Shown here in pieces: positions 8,875-17,618 of a stretch of DNA of 64,000 nucleotides. Source of the DNA: Chryseosolibacter sp036402115 (lineage in GTDB: Bacteria; Bacteroidota; Bacteroidia; Cytophagales; Cyclobacteriaceae); NCBI GenBank assembly GCA_036402115.1, contig DASWTM010000124.1:24874-88873 (forward strand), in the 5' to 3' direction. The stretch's first letter is position 1. Each line of letters opens with the position of its first letter. The position numbers were made by a program, and so were the translations under genes. The notes under the pieces were generated by a model, which saw only the letters and a program-made list of their open reading frames with translations, was not told the DNA's origin and did not search any database.

Positions 8875-8998
8875 CGAACCGAGGTACTTTCAAAATCCAC
8901 TGTGTCGAACGTAGACTGATTTTGATTTTTCGTCATGTCGGGAAAGGATAACGTAGACCTTCACCCGCGTGAGCGATTGAGCGGCCTGTTTGAGCCCG

Positions 8999-9016
8999 TC
9001 CCGATAGCTATCGGGA
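8999..9016. repeat. Perfect 18-bp palindrome TCCCGATAGCTATCGGGA
   Basis: An exact self-complementary 18-mer in a GC-rich intergenic block (about 8950-9130) that differs in composition from its neighbours. A related variant (GCGATAGCGATCGG) occurs near 9106. From memory such palindromes recur in Bacteroidota genomes between genes; the role is unknown. The rest of 8813-9136 shows no gene. Confidence 0.6.
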
Positions 9017-9136
9017 TGGCGTGTGCGGCTGGTGGCGAGTAGCGAAAGCGCGACCCCGATGCGCGGTGGCTGGAGAATCATTATAATTGCACGCAGCACT
9101 AATGCGCGATAGCGATCGGGGGCACGCCCCAACAGC

Positions 9137-9340
9137 TCAACGTCTCCTTAGCAGACTTGCCTCTTCCTTCTCACCATACAGCTTGAGCCATTCGGCTCGC
9201 CCCGGGTGGGAGGAGGGAAGTTGAAGAATTAAGTCTTCAGCCCAGCGTATAGCGCGGACGTTATCCTTGTCTGATTCCTCGTCTCTGCTGATTGCCTGAT
9301 TGATATTGGATGGATCGTTGATGTTGTCGAGAATTGCCAT
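9137..9340 (-). CDS. Small hypothetical protein
   Basis: A 67-residue reverse-strand ORF of unknown family. It is polar and charged with no signal peptide, and contains IRWAEDLILQLPSSHPGRAEW and a C-terminal Arg cluster. The ATG at 9340 is preferred over one seven codons upstream. Composition looks protein-like, but evidence is limited to the open frame. Confidence 0.4.
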   Translation of the reverse strand: MAILDNINDPSNINQAISRDEESDKDNVRAIRWAEDLILQLPSSHPGRAEWLKLYGEKEEASLLRRR

Positions 9341-9412
9341 AATGAGTGTATTTTTCGTCAACCCTAAAATGGAATGCCAGTCAGTGCGTGCGCTCCGCGG
9401 ATTTTTTAGCTT

Positions 9413-10330
9413 TTATGAGCGACCGCCCTTACCCTCGAACACGTGCTGCGGCTGAGGAGTTGCTTTGTAACGTGTGACATCAAGTGCAACGCCCACGTAA
9501 CTACCATTCGGAAGAATTGAATTTACCCAGCTGAACCAGACTTTCTTCCCATCTTTGGTCAACACACTGGTCTCCATCGCTTCGATCTCTTTTGGAAGGA
9601 TGTTGGGATAGTTCAGAATGTAGTCGCGGCTGATCCATCCGCGGTGCAGGTTCTCCGAGTTCCACCACCCGTCTTTCATGAGCTGTCGCGAATCATAGCC
9701 TAACAGCGTTTTGACAGTTGGGCTCACAAACACGATGTCGCCATGCTTGTTGGCAACTATTGAAAATACATTCAGCTTTTCCAGATTGGATTGGGAGTTT
9801 TTGATGTTCGAAATCAATTTTAATCGAACTGCGATCACAATGCCGAACACTCCCAGCGCCAGAAGGAGGTTAAAGAAGGAAACGATATTTTGGTTTGGCA
9901 AACTCGCGGTAGAAAATGCAAAAACGGATGCAACCACAATCATGGCGCATTGCACAGCATAATAAAATAGACTGTTAATAATTACCGAACTCGCACCAAT
10001 AACCAGGATCAAAATAACGACTGCATTCGGGTCGAATGAGTTGAGTAGGACAAATGCGATGACGTAAAGGAGTGTGGCCAGGTACAGTGTCAGCGAAAAA
10101 TAGGAGATGACAATACCACGTTTGAATGGAAGATAGGTGGAGGTGAAGGCAACGCAGCCAAGTCCAATGATGGTCCATCGAATATAAGTGAAGTCGTTCA
10201 GCTGGGGCAAGTAGCTATCGTAAAGAAGCTTGGTTACTGCAGCCGTGATGGTAAACAACGCAATGACTAGTCGCACGGAAGCGATGGATTGACGGAGAAG
10301 AACTTTAGTAACGAAGGGGTTTTTGGCCAT
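9413..10330 (-). CDS. Membrane protein with C-terminal PAS domain
   Basis: A 305-residue protein. About six hydrophobic helices span residues 15-175, followed by a short linker helix and one PAS fold at roughly 185-290 (FSIVANKHGDIVFVSP, LLGYDSRQL, KDGKKVWFSWVNSI, VGVALDVTRYK). No kinase, cyclase or other output domain follows; the protein ends shortly after the PAS domain. It may be a sensor acting through a partner, or a truncated relative of a PAS-kinase. The next gene upstream on this strand is not in the same operon. Ligand unknown. Confidence 0.75.
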   Translation of the reverse strand: MAKNPFVTKVLLRQSIASVRLVIALFTITAAVTKLLYDSYLPQLNDFTYIRWTIIGLGCVAFTSTYLPFKRGIVISYFSLTLYLATLLYVIAFVLLNSFDPNAVVILILVIGASSVIINSLFYYAVQCAMIVVASVFAFSTASLPNQNIVSFFNLLLALGVFGIVIAVRLKLISNIKNSQSNLEKLNVFSIVANKHGDIVFVSPTVKTLLGYDSRQLMKDGWWNSENLHRGWISRDYILNYPNILPKEIEAMETSVLTKDGKKVWFSWVNSILPNGSYVGVALDVTRYKATPQPQHVFEGKGGRS

Positions 10331-10363
10331 AATGAGGATTCTCGGGATACAATATAAGAAATA

Positions 10364-10790
10364 CAGGGGTAACGCAGAGGATATTTTTGAATGCAGGTGC
10401 GGCTCGGGATGGTGCTCTATGAGATTTCAATGTATCTGTTGCGTAGTGAGTGCGTTTCCGCAGAGGCGCAGAGGAGTGTGTAGTCGCGCTGACGCTTGGA
10501 TAAGGCGTGTTGAAACTGAGAAAGGAATGCGGGGTAACGCGGAGGATATTTTGAATGCAGGTGCGGCTCGGGTTGGTGCGCTAGGAGATCTTGGTGTGTC
10601 TTTCTCTTAGTAAATGCGTTTCCGCAGAGGTGCAGAGTAATGTGTAGTCGCGCTAATCCTTGGATAGCGTGTTGAAACTGAGAAAGAAATGCAGGGTAAC
10701 GCGGAGGATATTTTGAATGCAGGTGCGGCTCGGGGTGACGCGCTACGAGATTTTTAATGTATGTCCTTTAGCCTCGCGCGTGTCTGAAGT
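10364..10790. repeat. Tandem 162-165-bp intergenic repeat, about 2.6 copies
   Basis: Three copies of a block beginning GGTAACGC(A/G)GAGGATATTTT then GAATGCAGGTGCGGCTCGGG are aligned at 10368, 10533 and 10695, so the period is 165 and then 162 bp. Each copy also carries GCGTTTCCGCAGAGG and TGTGTAGTCGCGCT. The third is cut short near 10770. Copies differ at several positions, so the duplication is not recent. Just downstream, at about 10817-10860, CTCTGCGCTTCTCTGCGT resembles the same element in inverse orientation. Confidence 0.8.
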
Positions 10791-10879
10791 GAGTGATCAT
10801 AACCGCAACGGAAAAAATTCTCTGCGCTTCTCTGCGTCTTGGCTGTGAACCTGCGTTACGTGGGCGCCATCGAACACCG

Positions 10880-11209
10880 CTAGCTCTTTCCATCCTGCCC
10901 ATCCGCCTTGAAGACAATTCCTTGTTGGTTTCCAAGTTCATGCAGCAACGCTTTCGACTGATTTACGATGACATTAGTCGTGCGGATTGCAGTAGCATAC
11001 TCGCGCAGCGAATCATTCATTTTGTTGAGTGTTTTCTCGGATTGCTTCAGTATTTTATTCGTCTGCGAAAATGAATCCGTTGCGGCAGTTGAATCGAAAT
11101 CGGCCAATATTTCCAATTGATGTGTTGTTTCGTAAGCATGCTTTACTGAAAACGCTTGGTGAACAATGACTTTCCCAATTGGGGAGCTTAGAGATAAGCG
11201 CGATTGAAT
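10880..11209 (-). pseudogene. Possible remnant ORF, helical C-terminal fragment
   Basis: On the reverse strand an open frame runs from a stop at 11210-11212 to a stop at 10880 without a convincing ATG. The translation is protein-like: SPIGKVIVHQAFSVKHAYE, then a Ser/Asn/Lys-rich helix containing NKILKQSEKTLNKMND. Only a TTG at 11116 could start a 78-residue product. It may be the end of a decayed gene next to repeats. No family was recognised. Confidence 0.25.
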
Positions 11210-11607
11210 TCAGGAAGAGTAATAAAGTATCTAAAGCTATGCTTATTTGTGGACATTCAACTAGTTTGCTTTTCGATTGAGCGCTTAACACGTTAAAATG
11301 GTGCACAGTGCGTTTAACAAAGGAGTGACTACCTAAAGGACCGGGCGTCAAACGTCACCGAACCATCGTGTAGGTGGGCGATCCCTGAACAATTCGATGT
11401 GGAGTGGAATCGTAAACAGACCCAGGCAGCATGCCGGTTCGGGATTTCAAAGCCTTAGCGAGCCAACACCCTGAGCTTGGGCTCGGTTTGGAAATTCGGA
11501 TGTGCACGCATGGACGGAGTAAGTAAGTGTTGTCTTGATCAAAAGAAAGCATACGCGCCTCTTTAAATACTCGGCAACCAAGATGCGGCCGAATTAGGTG
11601 TAATCTC
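11210..11607. other. Intergenic region upstream of the lipid operon
   Basis: About 400 bp without a supported gene. Short reverse-strand frames exist but have unlikely composition. The promoter of the operon at 11730 probably lies in its right-hand part. Confidence 0.4.
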
Positions 11608-11640
11608 CTACAATTCGCCTTGATTAGTCTACAATTCGCC
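11608..11640 (+). promoter_or_regulatory. Candidate LytTR-binding direct repeats
   Basis: CTACAATTCGCC occurs twice without mismatch, at 11608-11619 and 11629-11640, a 21-bp period or two helical turns. LytTR-type regulators characteristically bind two direct half sites about two turns apart. The site lies 90 bp upstream of the first gene of an operon that ends in a LytTR regulator (15966-16733). Autoregulation is inferred. Confidence 0.5.
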
Positions 11641-11729
11641 CGAAATCCCTAATCACCAGCAGCGCTGTGGCGTTCTTTTGCATAACAGTCCAGACTTCGG
11701 TCTTCACCAGTTAGCAAAATATTGAACCC

Positions 11730-12380
11730 ATGAAAACGCTATTCCTTATCACCACACTAATAGCATGTATTCCGGCTAGAGAGATTGCGCTACACCGTAC
11801 AACGCCTTCTGACTCTCCTTTATCTACAGACTTTACCCTAGTTGAGAGACGCGGAAACATTGCCTTATACGAGCGATGGTTCCTCTATGACTCGGTTACA
11901 AAGGCACGCGAAATTAAACTTGTCTTCCAGGTTAAGACGAACCTACAGTCAGCCGTCAATCTGCTTCGTGATGAACCAAACGCGCACAAATGGAATCTGC
12001 GTACTTCACAGTTCCGTGTTGTTCCGGACAGTGATGAGCGGTGGGTGAACTATATCCGCTACGACCTCCCATGGCCCCTCAGCGATCATGATTGCGTGTT
12101 GCAGTACAACCTGCAGCAGCCATCCTCCTCAACGTGCATTGTGTCTTTTGAAACAAGTTCACATTCTAAGTTTCCAAAAACTGAAGATGCGTCCCGCTTA
12201 TCGGACATTCGCGGTAGGTGGCTCCTCAAGCAACATCACGATTCCGTTCATATCGAGTATTTGGTTACTACAGTGCCAAGTAGTTCTCTTCCGAGGTGGG
12301 TGACGGATCCGATTATTCGAAACAATCTTCTCGACACCATGGTAAAGTTCAGCAAGTTTCTTGAAGCATTAAACAACTAA
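11730..12380 (+). CDS. START-domain-like (SRPBCC) exported protein
   Basis: A 216-residue protein with a short N-terminal hydrophobic leader (residues 1-16). The rest matches bacterial START/SRPBCC proteins: FTLVERRGNIALYERW at the start of the fold, YDLPWPLSDHD in the middle, RGRWLL later, and a C-terminal amphipathic helix. START domains form a deep cavity for lipids or sterols. It heads the lipid operon and the SDR begins 1 bp after its stop, supporting a lipid-handling role. The ligand is unknown. Confidence 0.75.
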   Translation: MKTLFLITTLIACIPAREIALHRTTPSDSPLSTDFTLVERRGNIALYERWFLYDSVTKAREIKLVFQVKTNLQSAVNLLRDEPNAHKWNLRTSQFRVVPDSDERWVNYIRYDLPWPLSDHDCVLQYNLQQPSSSTCIVSFETSSHSKFPKTEDASRLSDIRGRWLLKQHHDSVHIEYLVTTVPSSSLPRWVTDPIIRNNLLDTMVKFSKFLEALNN

Positions 12381-12381
12381 T

Positions 12382-13185
12382 ATGAAATCAATAGCTCAGT
12401 ACACGATAATTACCGGTGCAAGTTCAGGTCTTGGCAAAGAGCTCGCCTTGCAATGTGCAGCAATGAAAATGAATCTGATCCTGGTGGCTTTGCCGGGAAG
12501 AGGTTTGCAGGATGTCGGGAAACAACTGCGGGCAATCTACAACGTGGATGTGGTCGCGCTCGAACGAAACTTGACCAATGATGAAGACCTGCAGGATATT
12601 GTAAATGAAGCACGAAAATTTCCCATTAATTTTTTGATCAACAATGCAGGCACGGGTGGATCCGCCAATTTTGCTTCGGCTTCCTTGCATTCGATTGATG
12701 CGATCCTGATGCTCAACGTAAGGGCTACTGCACTGCTAACCCGATTGCTCATCCCTTTGCTGTTAGAGCAGGAGAGGAGTTACGTTCTCAACATCTCCAG
12801 CTTGTCTGCCTTCAGCCCGATCGGTTTCAAGACAGTTTACCCCGCATCCAAAGCGTTTATCTATTCTTTTTCGATGGGCCTGCGCGAAGAATTCCGTGAC
12901 CGAAATTTATCCGTAAGTGCAAGCTATCCCGGACCGATGATCACTAATGCGGACACTGCGGGGAGAATTATCCAACAAGGCTACAAGGCCCGTCTCACGC
13001 TTCTCCCGGTATCGGAAATCGCCCGGATCGCGTTGCAACAAACGCTCAGAGGAAAAGCGACCATCATCCCGGGATTACTGAACAGACTGAATTATCGGCT
13101 GATGAACATTATGCCAGCAGCGCTTAAAACAAAAATGATTTCGGATGTAGTCCGCAAGGAAGTTTACAGTGCACAGGCAGCGTAG
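12382..13185 (+). CDS. Short-chain dehydrogenase/reductase (classical SDR)
   Basis: A 267-residue SDR. TGASSGLG is near residues 11-18, NNAGTGG near 91, Ser in NISSLSAF, and YPASK gives the catalytic Tyr/Lys. It resembles the SDR at 1463-2281 through the C-terminal helix (RIALQQTLRGK, IIPGLLN). This branch includes 3-ketoacyl and 17-beta-hydroxysteroid-type reductases, but the substrate cannot be set. It starts 1 bp after the START-like gene and is likely co-translated with it. It precedes the FA2H-like hydroxylase by about 130 bp. Confidence 0.9.
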   Translation: MKSIAQYTIITGASSGLGKELALQCAAMKMNLILVALPGRGLQDVGKQLRAIYNVDVVALERNLTNDEDLQDIVNEARKFPINFLINNAGTGGSANFASASLHSIDAILMLNVRATALLTRLLIPLLLEQERSYVLNISSLSAFSPIGFKTVYPASKAFIYSFSMGLREEFRDRNLSVSASYPGPMITNADTAGRIIQQGYKARLTLLPVSEIARIALQQTLRGKATIIPGLLNRLNYRLMNIMPAALKTKMISDVVRKEVYSAQAA

Positions 13186-13314
13186 TCAACACAATCTACC
13201 ATCACATGCTTATTCTAATCACAATAACCTATATCGTTCGTAAGGTATCGCGATGGCGCGCTGGACGCGATGTAAACAAAGTAAAGGAAGTACCAATAGT
13301 TATAACGCATCATC

Positions 13315-13911
13315 ATGAAAACTAAACAATCCATCCGATTATTTTCATCTCCATGGCTTGAAAGACTGACGAGAACACACTCGCTTGTCCCTGTTTCTCT
13401 TTTTCTGCTTTATGCGGGCGCACTTTTATTTGCGAGCGTGCAGTACGCTGGCGTCCCAATACTAACTTCGGTTTCATTAATTCTCTTAGGTGTACTCGTT
13501 TTTACCTGGGCGGAGTATCAAATTCATCGAAGAATATTTCACTTAAAACCATCAACACCGAAACGTGCTAAGTTACAGTACACAATTCACGGTGTTCATC
13601 ATGAGCTGCCGGAAGATAAGAGCCGGCTTGCCATGCCTCCGGTATTAAGCCTTGCTATCGCGACTGGTTTGGTCTTTCTGTTTAAATGGATTGCAGGAAG
13701 TTTTTCACTCGCGTTCTTAGCAGGCTTTTTTACCGGATATGCAGGCTACTTGTTCGTGCACTACCTTGTGCACGCTTATCGGGCGCCAAAGAATCGCTTT
13801 AAGATTTTATGGAGGCATCATCACATCCATCACTACAAGGATGATACATGCGCCTTCGGGGTATCCTCTCCGCTGTGGGATTACATCTACAATACAATGC
13901 CTAAAAAGTAA
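13315..13911 (+). CDS. Fatty acid 2-hydroxylase-like membrane hydroxylase
   Basis: A 198-residue membrane protein with helices near 25-60 and 105-145. Di-iron His clusters are EYQIHRRIFH, HGVHHE, VHYLVHAY and HHHIHHYKDD, the arrangement of the FA2H/Scs7 branch of the fatty acid hydroxylase superfamily. FA2H enzymes place a 2-hydroxyl on fatty acids of sphingolipids, and Bacteroidota can make sphingolipids, so this is a plausible but unproved role. The epimerase-type gene begins 1 bp after its stop. Confidence 0.85.
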   Translation: MKTKQSIRLFSSPWLERLTRTHSLVPVSLFLLYAGALLFASVQYAGVPILTSVSLILLGVLVFTWAEYQIHRRIFHLKPSTPKRAKLQYTIHGVHHELPEDKSRLAMPPVLSLAIATGLVFLFKWIAGSFSLAFLAGFFTGYAGYLFVHYLVHAYRAPKNRFKILWRHHHIHHYKDDTCAFGVSSPLWDYIYNTMPKK

Positions 13912-13912
13912 T

Positions 13913-14905
13913 ATGAAAGTTTTGATTACAGGTGCTAATGGATTGCTTGGCGCTAATGTTGCACACACGTTATTCAGGGCAGGCGAGCAGGTCGTGTTAT
14001 TCGTAAGACCCAATGCCGATCTCTCCAGCATAGCCGATTTGCCATGCGAGGTGATCTTCGGTGATATTCAGGATGCCGATGCAGTTTGGCGAGCAGTGCA
14101 ACAGGTCGATGCCGTAGTTCATGCGGCCTCGACAACTGACATGACTCCTCAGCCTTTCGCATACTACGAGTCTATAAACATCAATGGAACAAAAAATGTG
14201 ACGAATGCACTTCTGGCTTCGCCAGGAAAGCGGTTGATTTATGTGAGCACAGCCAACACGTTTGCACCAGGAAGCAAAGCATTACCGGGGAACGAGTTAA
14301 ATGGTTTCAGCTTCTTCGACTTCAACTCAGGCTACATCAACAGCAAATATATCGCGCAACAAATCGTACTGGAATCCGTTGAGCGACATGGCCTGGATGC
14401 TGTCGTGGTCAATCCAACGTTCATGCTCGGTGCCTACGATGCAAAACCCTCGTCCGGAAAAATAATCCTGTTTGGAATCCGTCCGGGCATCACGTGGTGC
14501 CCGCCTGGGGGAAAAAATTTCGTAAGTGTGCGCGATGTAGCAAATGGAATTCATGCAGCGTTGTACGAAGGCAAGAAGGGACAATGCTATTTGTTGACCG
14601 GAGAAAACCTTTCGTATAAAGAATTCTTTCGAATGTTGCATGATACCACCGGGAGCAGCAGTCGATTGGTTGTAATCCCCAAACCCTTAATGATTGTCGG
14701 AGGAATGATCGGAAGCGCAATGAATGCGTTGAATTTGAGAAAAGTTTCCTTTAACTTAACCAATGTCAGGCTCCTCTCGGTCGAGAATTATTATTCTGGT
14801 ATAAAGGCGCAAACTGAATTCCGGTTGAGACTAACACCGGTGAAGGTTGCCATAGCGGAAGCGCTCGAGTGGTTCAAAAACAACGGCCTAATCAAAACCC
14901 CATGA
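13913..14905 (+). CDS. NAD-dependent epimerase/dehydratase, 3-beta-HSD-like
   Basis: A 330-residue extended SDR. It begins MKVLITGANGLLGANVA (NAD-binding TGxxGxxG), has VDAVVHAAST after beta4, YVSTANTF with the catalytic Ser, and YINSKYIAQ with the YxxxK pair. The overall plan suits dihydroflavonol-reductase/3-beta-hydroxysteroid-dehydrogenase-like enzymes acting on lipid or isoprenoid alcohols. The frame extends 58 codons upstream over the hydroxylase gene; ATG 13913 is chosen because it starts the Rossmann strand. The kinase start overlaps its stop (ATGA). Confidence 0.88.
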   Translation: MKVLITGANGLLGANVAHTLFRAGEQVVLFVRPNADLSSIADLPCEVIFGDIQDADAVWRAVQQVDAVVHAASTTDMTPQPFAYYESININGTKNVTNALLASPGKRLIYVSTANTFAPGSKALPGNELNGFSFFDFNSGYINSKYIAQQIVLESVERHGLDAVVVNPTFMLGAYDAKPSSGKIILFGIRPGITWCPPGGKNFVSVRDVANGIHAALYEGKKGQCYLLTGENLSYKEFFRMLHDTTGSSSRLVVIPKPLMIVGGMIGSAMNALNLRKVSFNLTNVRLLSVENYYSGIKAQTEFRLRLTPVKVAIAEALEWFKNNGLIKTP

Positions 14906-15969
14906 CAGCCGAACGCTATACGCCTCTGCAAAAATACGGATGGAAGGTCTTTATCCTTTACATCTTCAGCGTACTCTTCAAGTCGTTCGACCAATCGTTT
15001 TCACACGACTTTTTTGCGTTCGCTTTGCGTGGACAAATTTTCAGTGTCATCTGGATTGTGTATGGACTGCTAGCCTGGTGGTTAGGTAAAATAATCGTGA
15101 ACACAATTGAGAGGCGGTTGCATACGACCGTTCTTCCAGTTCGTGTTGTGATCCTTGGTATGGTGCTTCTACTCTATGGATTTCCGGTTGCATTACTATT
15201 TTCGTACGTCTATCGCATGATGGATGTCGTGTTATTTGACAGGTCACATCTTTGGACGGATATCGGTCTAACGGACTATGCACTAAATGCGGGTCTGTTG
15301 ATCTTGTATACACTTATACTCACCATCAATGGCTTGAATTATTATTATAAGAACGCAGTGCGGCTGGAACTACACGCTGAACGACTGATGAAGGAAAACC
15401 TTCAGGCACGCTATGATGCGTTGCGCCAACAGATTGAGCCTCATTTCTTCTTCAATTCGCTGAGTGTACTGACGAACCTGGTGTATCGTGACGCGGATCT
15501 TTCTGCGCAATACATCACACAGTTAGCGAAGCTTTATCGCTATATTCTTGAACGTAAGATTGAAAACATGGTGCCATTGGCAGCTGAGCTTGAGTTTCTA
15601 AAGTCGTATATGTTTCTCATGAACATTCGGCATCAGGAGGAAATTCAATTTTCGATGCACCTGAGTGATGAAACGCTTGAACGCTGTTTTATTCCCCCTG
15701 CAACGCTACAGATACTGGTCGAGAATGCGATTAAGCACAATCGGTTTTCAAAAAATTCACCCTTACGGATTAATCTAGCTGAGGTCGATGGTATGTTGGT
15801 AGTGACGAACAACCTTAATAGACGCGACACATCCGCCACCTCCTTAGGGCTCGGTCTTGAAAATGTAAAGAAGCGTTATGAGTTGCTCGGGGAGAACAAA
15901 ATGTCAATCGACACGAGTGGCGATCGTTTCGAGGTGAAAATTCCAAAACTTTTTCATCTCAAGTCATGA
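14902..15969 (+). CDS. LytS/YehU-type sensor histidine kinase
   Basis: A 355-residue kinase. Four membrane helices span about residues 15-140, followed by a coiled-coil linker and the His_kinase block with QQIEPHFFFNSLSVL (His181), the mark of the LytS/HPK5-8 family, then an HATPase region with LVENAIKHN and LGLGLENVKKRYELLG. It should phosphorylate the LytTR regulator encoded next, whose ATG overlaps its stop by 4 bp. No extracytoplasmic ligand domain is apparent, so the signal probably lies in or near the membrane, possibly lipid-related given the operon. Confidence 0.9.
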   Translation: MTAERYTPLQKYGWKVFILYIFSVLFKSFDQSFSHDFFAFALRGQIFSVIWIVYGLLAWWLGKIIVNTIERRLHTTVLPVRVVILGMVLLLYGFPVALLFSYVYRMMDVVLFDRSHLWTDIGLTDYALNAGLLILYTLILTINGLNYYYKNAVRLELHAERLMKENLQARYDALRQQIEPHFFFNSLSVLTNLVYRDADLSAQYITQLAKLYRYILERKIENMVPLAAELEFLKSYMFLMNIRHQEEIQFSMHLSDETLERCFIPPATLQILVENAIKHNRFSKNSPLRINLAEVDGMLVVTNNLNRRDTSATSLGLGLENVKKRYELLGENKMSIDTSGDRFEVKIPKLFHLKS

Positions 15970-16733
15970 AAGTACTGATTCTGGAAGACGAAATGCACTC
16001 GGCTGAGCGACTCGCCAGCCTGATTCGAAAGTACGATCGTACAATCGATATCCTGGCTATTGTTGGATCGCTTGAAGAGGCTCGTGAATGGTTTGCGAAT
16101 AATTTGCCTCCGGATCTGATCTTCATGGATATCCACCTTTCGGACGGATCGTCATTTGAGTTGTTCAAGTCTGTGACAATAGAAGTCCCTATCATTTTTG
16201 TAACAGCTTATGACCGATACGCGATCCAGGCCTTCAAGGTCAATAGTATCGATTACCTTGTTAAGCCAGTGGATGAGGCCGACCTTACGCAAGCACTGGT
16301 GAAATTTAATAAGATCAGAAATTCTCTTTCATTCAGTTCGATTGATATCACGAAACTAACACAGGCGATAACGTCTGCACGACAGCCTCGGCTTGTCGCG
16401 AAGATTAACGATCAGCTTGTCATTGTGAAAACCGATGAAATAGCGTATTGCGTAATTCAGAATGGAAACACATGGGTTTACTCCAACAACGGAACGAAGG
16501 TCCTGATCGATCACACTCTTGAGGAACTTGAGAAGCAACTGAATCCGAACCTCTTCTTCCGTATCAACCGAAAATTCATTGTGAAGCTTGAATCCATCAA
16601 GAAGATCGAATCCTACTTCAACAGCCGTTATGTGCTGAAACTTTTACCGGACATTGACGAAGAGGTAATCGTTGCCCGGGATCGCGCCCAACAATTCAAG
16701 CGGTGGCTTGAAGGGGAACAAAGTGCAGGTTGA
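15966..16733 (+). CDS. LytTR-family response regulator
   Basis: A 255-residue regulator. The receiver occupies 1-120 with the acidic pair LEDE, phospho-Asp55 in LIFMDIHL, Thr80 in FVTAYD and Lys100 in YLVKP. A LytTR DNA-binding domain occupies about 150-250 (ARQPRLVAKINDQL, FRINRKFIVKLESI, VARDRAQQFKRWL). LytTR domains bind paired direct repeats; such a pair exists upstream of this operon at 11608-11640. It is translationally coupled to the kinase and closes the lipid operon. Confidence 0.92.
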   Translation: MKVLILEDEMHSAERLASLIRKYDRTIDILAIVGSLEEAREWFANNLPPDLIFMDIHLSDGSSFELFKSVTIEVPIIFVTAYDRYAIQAFKVNSIDYLVKPVDEADLTQALVKFNKIRNSLSFSSIDITKLTQAITSARQPRLVAKINDQLVIVKTDEIAYCVIQNGNTWVYSNNGTKVLIDHTLEELEKQLNPNLFFRINRKFIVKLESIKKIESYFNSRYVLKLLPDIDEEVIVARDRAQQFKRWLEGEQSAG

Positions 16734-16788
16734 ACACATCAACTAATGAACAAATTAACGAATCAACTAATTAACAACTCAACACAAA

Positions 16789-17610
16789 ATGACAAACACA
16801 AATCCAAACAAAGCATTGTGGGAAAAAGGAGATTTCACAAAGGTGGCTGAATGCATGCGCGAAAGCGGGACAGAACTGGTGAGTAAGCTTTCTATAAAGG
16901 CGGGAATGGATGTTCTCGACCTTGGCTGCGGTGACGGAACCACGGCAATCCCGGAAGCAAAGCTCGGAGCCAACGTTGTCGGTATAGACATCGCACGCAA
17001 TTTGGTGGAAGCTGCTAACAAGCGCGCCAAAGAGGCTGGCTTAAAAAATTTCATCGCGCGTGAAGGTGATGCATCGGATCTGAGCGGTGTAGCGGATCGT
17101 TCATTCGATCTTGTTGTAACTATCTTCGGAGCAATGTTCGCACCCAAACCGTTCGATGTAGCAAGAGAGATGGTCCGTGTCACGCGTCCTGGCGGAAGAA
17201 TAGTCATGGGGAACTGGATCCCTGGAGACCCAACACTCGTTGCGCAAATCCTTCGAATCAGTTCTAGCTACACACCACCACCACCAGAAGGTTTTGTGAG
17301 CCCGATGCTTTGGGGTGTGGAAGCAAACGTAATCGAGCGTTTTGAGAAGGCTGGCATCGCGAAAGACAAAATTTCATTTGAAAGGAAGACGTTCACCTTC
17401 CGCGCACCATTTTCGCCTGCGGAATTTCTCGAACGATTCCGCTTGTACTATGGGCCAACCATGAATGCCTTTGAAGCCGCAGAGAAGAATGGTAAGTCTG
17501 CAGAATTGAAACGAGAGCTCACGGATTTGTTTAATGCTCAGAACAAAAGTGGTTCTGCTAATGCAACCGCTATTCCGGCAACGTATCTCGAAGTCACTGT
17601 TCGTGTTTAG
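16789..17610 (+). CDS. Class I SAM-dependent methyltransferase
   Basis: A 273-residue methyltransferase. Motif I is VLDLGCGDGT near residues 47-56, the acidic loop end is VVGIDIARN, motif II is EGDASDL, and a GGRIVMGNW segment follows strand 5. This is the UbiE/Methyltransf_11 type of fold that uses S-adenosylmethionine. The substrate is unknown. A Pro-rich loop (YTPPPPEGFV) precedes the C-terminal region. The gene is about 55 bp after the LytTR regulator and may be read with it. A REP-like hairpin follows its stop. Confidence 0.88.
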   Translation: MTNTNPNKALWEKGDFTKVAECMRESGTELVSKLSIKAGMDVLDLGCGDGTTAIPEAKLGANVVGIDIARNLVEAANKRAKEAGLKNFIAREGDASDLSGVADRSFDLVVTIFGAMFAPKPFDVAREMVRVTRPGGRIVMGNWIPGDPTLVAQILRISSSYTPPPPEGFVSPMLWGVEANVIERFEKAGIAKDKISFERKTFTFRAPFSPAEFLERFRLYYGPTMNAFEAAEKNGKSAELKRELTDLFNAQNKSGSANATAIPATYLEVTVRV

Positions 17611-17618
17611 CCCTTAGG

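Noticed and set aside
11355..11552. Reverse 65-codon ORF upstream of the lipid operon
   Set aside because: Odd composition (high Pro/Ser/Cys), no recognised family and no sensible start context.
13739..13912. N-terminal extension of the epimerase gene
   Set aside because: It overlaps the hydroxylase gene in another frame, and the Rossmann strand begins at ATG 13913.
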